A stretch of 58,351 bases of DNA from Paraglaciecola mesophila KMM 241. Lineage in GTDB: Bacteria; Pseudomonadota; Gammaproteobacteria; Enterobacterales; Alteromonadaceae. The stretch is from the NCBI RefSeq assembly GCF_000315015.1, contig NZ_BAEP01000065.1:1-58351 (forward strand), given 5' to 3'. The translations under genes were made by a program, and so were the position numbers. Numbering within the stretch: the stretch's first letter is position 1; each line of letters opens with the position of its first letter. The notes under the pieces are model-generated. The model made no database searches, was not told the DNA's origin, and worked only from the letters and a program-made list of their open reading frames with translations. Positions 56,355-58,351 of the stretch are shown here, in pieces.

Positions 56355-56415
56355 TTTATTGGGTTAATTGTCGAAATGGCCAAAGGGCTTTAGATCTTTT
56401 CAGGAGCAATAAAGA

Positions 56416-57993
56416 ATGACTGTTATCAGAACCACAATGTCACGCTATTTAACTTTCATCATGGGCGTTACTGCCTTATCAGCGGGGGGGGGAGCATTCG
56501 CCGCAGAACAACCATCACAATCATCGTTATCACAAAAGCCCAATGTGGTGATTTTTTATGTGGACGACCTAGGTTACGGAGATATTTCCCCTAATGGCGC
56601 AATAGGGGTCAGTACACCTAATTTAGATGCGCTAGCGAGTAAAGGTGTGAGCTTCACAGATGCCCATAGCACTGCCTCTACTTGCACGCCTTCGCGCTAT
56701 TCACTATTAACCGGTGAACACGGCTTTCGGCAAAACGCCGCTATTTTACCTGGCGATGCCCCTGCACTTATTCGACCGGGCAAAGCGACTTTGCCAAGCA
56801 TGTTGCAAAAAGCGGGTTACACCACGGGTGTGATAGGAAAATGGCATTTAGGTTTAGGCGATGGTTCAGTTGATTGGAACCAAGACGTGAAACCTGGGCC
56901 ACTGGAAATCGGCTTCAATTACAGCTTTTTGTTACCAGCAACGGGCGACAGGGTACCCACTGTCTATTTAGAAGATCATAAAGTGGTCAACTTAGAACGT
57001 AGCGACCCTATTGAAGTCAGTTACGATCATAAAGTAGGTGATCGCCCTACAGGTGTTGAGCACCCAGAATTACTGCGCATGAAAGCAGATTTGCAACATA
57101 GCGAAACGATTGTAAACGGCATCAGTCGTATAGGTAGCATGAGTGGTGGGGAAAGCGCCTTGTGGGTAGATGAAGAGTTTCCCGATGTGTTTTCTGAAAA
57201 AGCCGTGGATTTCATTGAGAAAAGCAAAAAAGATCCGTTCTTTTTGTTCTTCTCATTTCAAGATATTCACGTTCCTCGTATACCCAATGAGCGCTTTAAA
57301 GGTAAAAGCACTATGGGTCCAAGAGGTGATGCAATTGCCCAAATGGATTGGGTTGTCGGCAGAGTTATGCAGGAACTGAAGATTCAAGGGGTAGCCGATA
57401 ATACCCTAGTGATATTCACCAGTGATAACGGGCCAGTGCTTGATGATGGCTACGACGATATGGCCGTAGAGATGTTAGGTGAGCATACACCCGCTGGGCC
57501 TTTTCGTGGCGGCAAGTACAGTGTCTTTGAGGGGGGAACGCGTGTGCCTATGATTGTATATTGGCCGAACAAGAGTGCCCATATCCGCAGCAACGCGCTT
57601 ATCTCGCAAGTCGATATTTATGCGTCGTTGGCCGGTCTGGTTAATCAGCCACTGGCAAAAAAGGAAGCCATTGATAGCCTTGATGTAATGAAAGCACTGT
57701 TGGGTCAAACATCATCTGCACGTACTTATCTGCTAGAGGAATCTGCAGGTACAGTTGCATTGCGAAAAAATAACTGGAAATACATAAAAGCAATCAGTAA
57801 AGAGAAAGGGCTACCAAATTGGCTAGGCAATAAAGACATAGAAATGGGCTTTGAACTAACGCCACAGCTATTTGATTTAACCGATGACATTAGCGAGCAA
57901 ACCAATCGAGCTAAAGAATACCCAGTGTTAGTTAACGCCATGGAGGAAAAAATCCAACAACTTATCGAAAAAGGCTTCAGATATAGCCAATAA
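56416..57993 (+). CDS. S1 sulfatase, arylsulfatase-like
   Basis: A 525-residue secreted type I sulfatase with signal peptide ending AFAAE. Motifs are YVDDLGYGDISPNG, STCTPSRYSLLTG with Cys90 for formylglycine conversion, GKWHLG and TSDNGPVLDDGYD. It is longer than the first sulfatase and carries a long insert (about residues 150-250) typical of enzymes on polysaccharide sulfate esters. AGGAG is 9 bases before the ATG. It lies 61 bases after the first sulfatase and probably shares its transcript. Tentatively S1_15-like. The maturase for formylglycine is not in the window. Confidence 0.9.
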   Translation: MTVIRTTMSRYLTFIMGVTALSAGGGAFAAEQPSQSSLSQKPNVVIFYVDDLGYGDISPNGAIGVSTPNLDALASKGVSFTDAHSTASTCTPSRYSLLTGEHGFRQNAAILPGDAPALIRPGKATLPSMLQKAGYTTGVIGKWHLGLGDGSVDWNQDVKPGPLEIGFNYSFLLPATGDRVPTVYLEDHKVVNLERSDPIEVSYDHKVGDRPTGVEHPELLRMKADLQHSETIVNGISRIGSMSGGESALWVDEEFPDVFSEKAVDFIEKSKKDPFFLFFSFQDIHVPRIPNERFKGKSTMGPRGDAIAQMDWVVGRVMQELKIQGVADNTLVIFTSDNGPVLDDGYDDMAVEMLGEHTPAGPFRGGKYSVFEGGTRVPMIVYWPNKSAHIRSNALISQVDIYASLAGLVNQPLAKKEAIDSLDVMKALLGQTSSARTYLLEESAGTVALRKNNWKYIKAISKEKGLPNWLGNKDIEMGFELTPQLFDLTDDISEQTNRAKEYPVLVNAMEEKIQQLIEKGFRYSQ

Positions 57994-58154
57994 GCAAATA
58001 ACAAGTAGGGAACGGTCGTTGAATGCACCCATTAATAGGTCGCTTCAAGTTTAATGTCATCCTTTGTTGCAGCCGATACATAAGCTCTCCCATAGCCTTT
58101 TTACTATTCGTTACGTTTTCAGGTACGTCAAAAAGTATCGGTCGTCGGTTCTTT

Positions 58155-58351
58155 TTACGTGTTTTTAAAAGCGCATCTTAATCTTGATAAAGGGCTAACC
58201 ACAGAGTTACCGCCACGTTGTAAAATGTGGGTGTATATTTGCGTAGTGCGCAAATCACTGTGACCTAGCTGGTCTTGCACAGTGAGAATATCAGCGCCTG
58301 ATTGTAAAAGATGGGTCACGAATGAGTGGCGAAGCGTGTGCGGGGTAACGG
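58155..58351 (-). CDS. intI: Integron integrase, C-terminal part (cut by window edge)
   Basis: Only the last 65 residues are present. They read [19 protein letters not shown], then [20 protein letters not shown] and [13 protein letters not shown] before the TAA. The tyrosine-recombinase residues are visible: H-x-x-R in HTLRHS, the His of LGHSD and the Tyr nucleophile of IYTH. The ending RGG-x-x-V-x-SPL is characteristic of IntI rather than XerC/D. The gene starts beyond the right edge, where attI and the cassette array would lie. No attC-like site was recognised inside the window. Confidence 0.85.
   Translation of the reverse strand, partial: VTPHTLRHSFVTHLLQSGADILTVQDQLGHSDLRTTQIYTHILQRGGNSVVSPLSRLRCAFKNT

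Noticed and set aside
57994-58154. attC or attI site left of the integrase gene
   Set aside because: No RYYYAAC/GTTRRRY pair or typical long stem was seen, and attI is expected on the 5' side of intI, which is outside the window.

Overview
The window reads as a chromosomal segment of a marine gammaproteobacterium of the order Alteromonadales, most likely a Glaciecola/Paraglaciecola/Alteromonas relative. This is inferred from the E. coli-like gltA | sdhCDAB-sucABCD layout, the abundance of TonB-dependent receptors, secreted S9/M14 peptidases and sulfatases, and families such as DUF3718 and DUF2721. No rRNA, tRNA, CRISPR array or insertion sequence was found.

Region 1 (1-11640) is the TCA-cycle block. 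gltA points left; sdhCDAB, sucAB and sucCD point right. Hairpins separate the three enzyme complexes, a strong hairpin lies just upstream of sdhC, and SucB carries two lipoyl domains instead of the single one of E. coli.

Region 2 (11650-23440) is mostly leftward accessory metabolism: an S9 peptidase lipoprotein, a covalent-FAD oxidase with a divergent HxlR-type regulator that has an extra C-terminal domain, a sorbosone dehydrogenase-like lipoprotein, a periplasmic solute-binding protein, a luciferase-like monooxygenase, dipeptidase PepE (TTG start) and a TonB-dependent receptor.

Region 3 (23770-27880) is a rightward operon: RHG-family phosphatase-like protein, acyl-CoA dehydrogenase, aminoglycoside-phosphotransferase-fold kinase, quinone oxidoreductase. 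The kinase and dehydrogenase look like the two halves of ACAD10/ACAD11, and like LvaA and LvaC of Pseudomonas putida, which suggests 4-hydroxyacyl-CoA catabolism.

Region 4 (27990-48570) is a mixed stretch. It holds DUF3718, a two-helix small membrane protein, a TPR/Asp-hydroxylase protein, DUF924, a second S9 peptidase, a YkgJ-type cysteine-cluster protein, a YHYH lipoprotein, a 5'-truncated MocR remnant, an M14 carboxypeptidase, the formaldehyde pair adhC-fghA, an RG-rich lipoprotein, a sugar-lactone module (SDR plus amidohydrolase), DUF2721-rimO, a lactate permease and DUF6172. Several genes are preceded by long inverted repeats that look like operators.

Region 5 (48840-58351) starts with a UvrA-like ATPase whose best-supported start codon is ATC. 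It continues with a sulfated-glycan uptake and desulfation locus (TonB-dependent receptor plus two cysteine-type sulfatases). The right edge cuts the 3' end of an integron integrase gene, so an integron probably begins just outside the window. Operators, promoters and substrate assignments are inferences from sequence pattern and were not tested by search or alignment.
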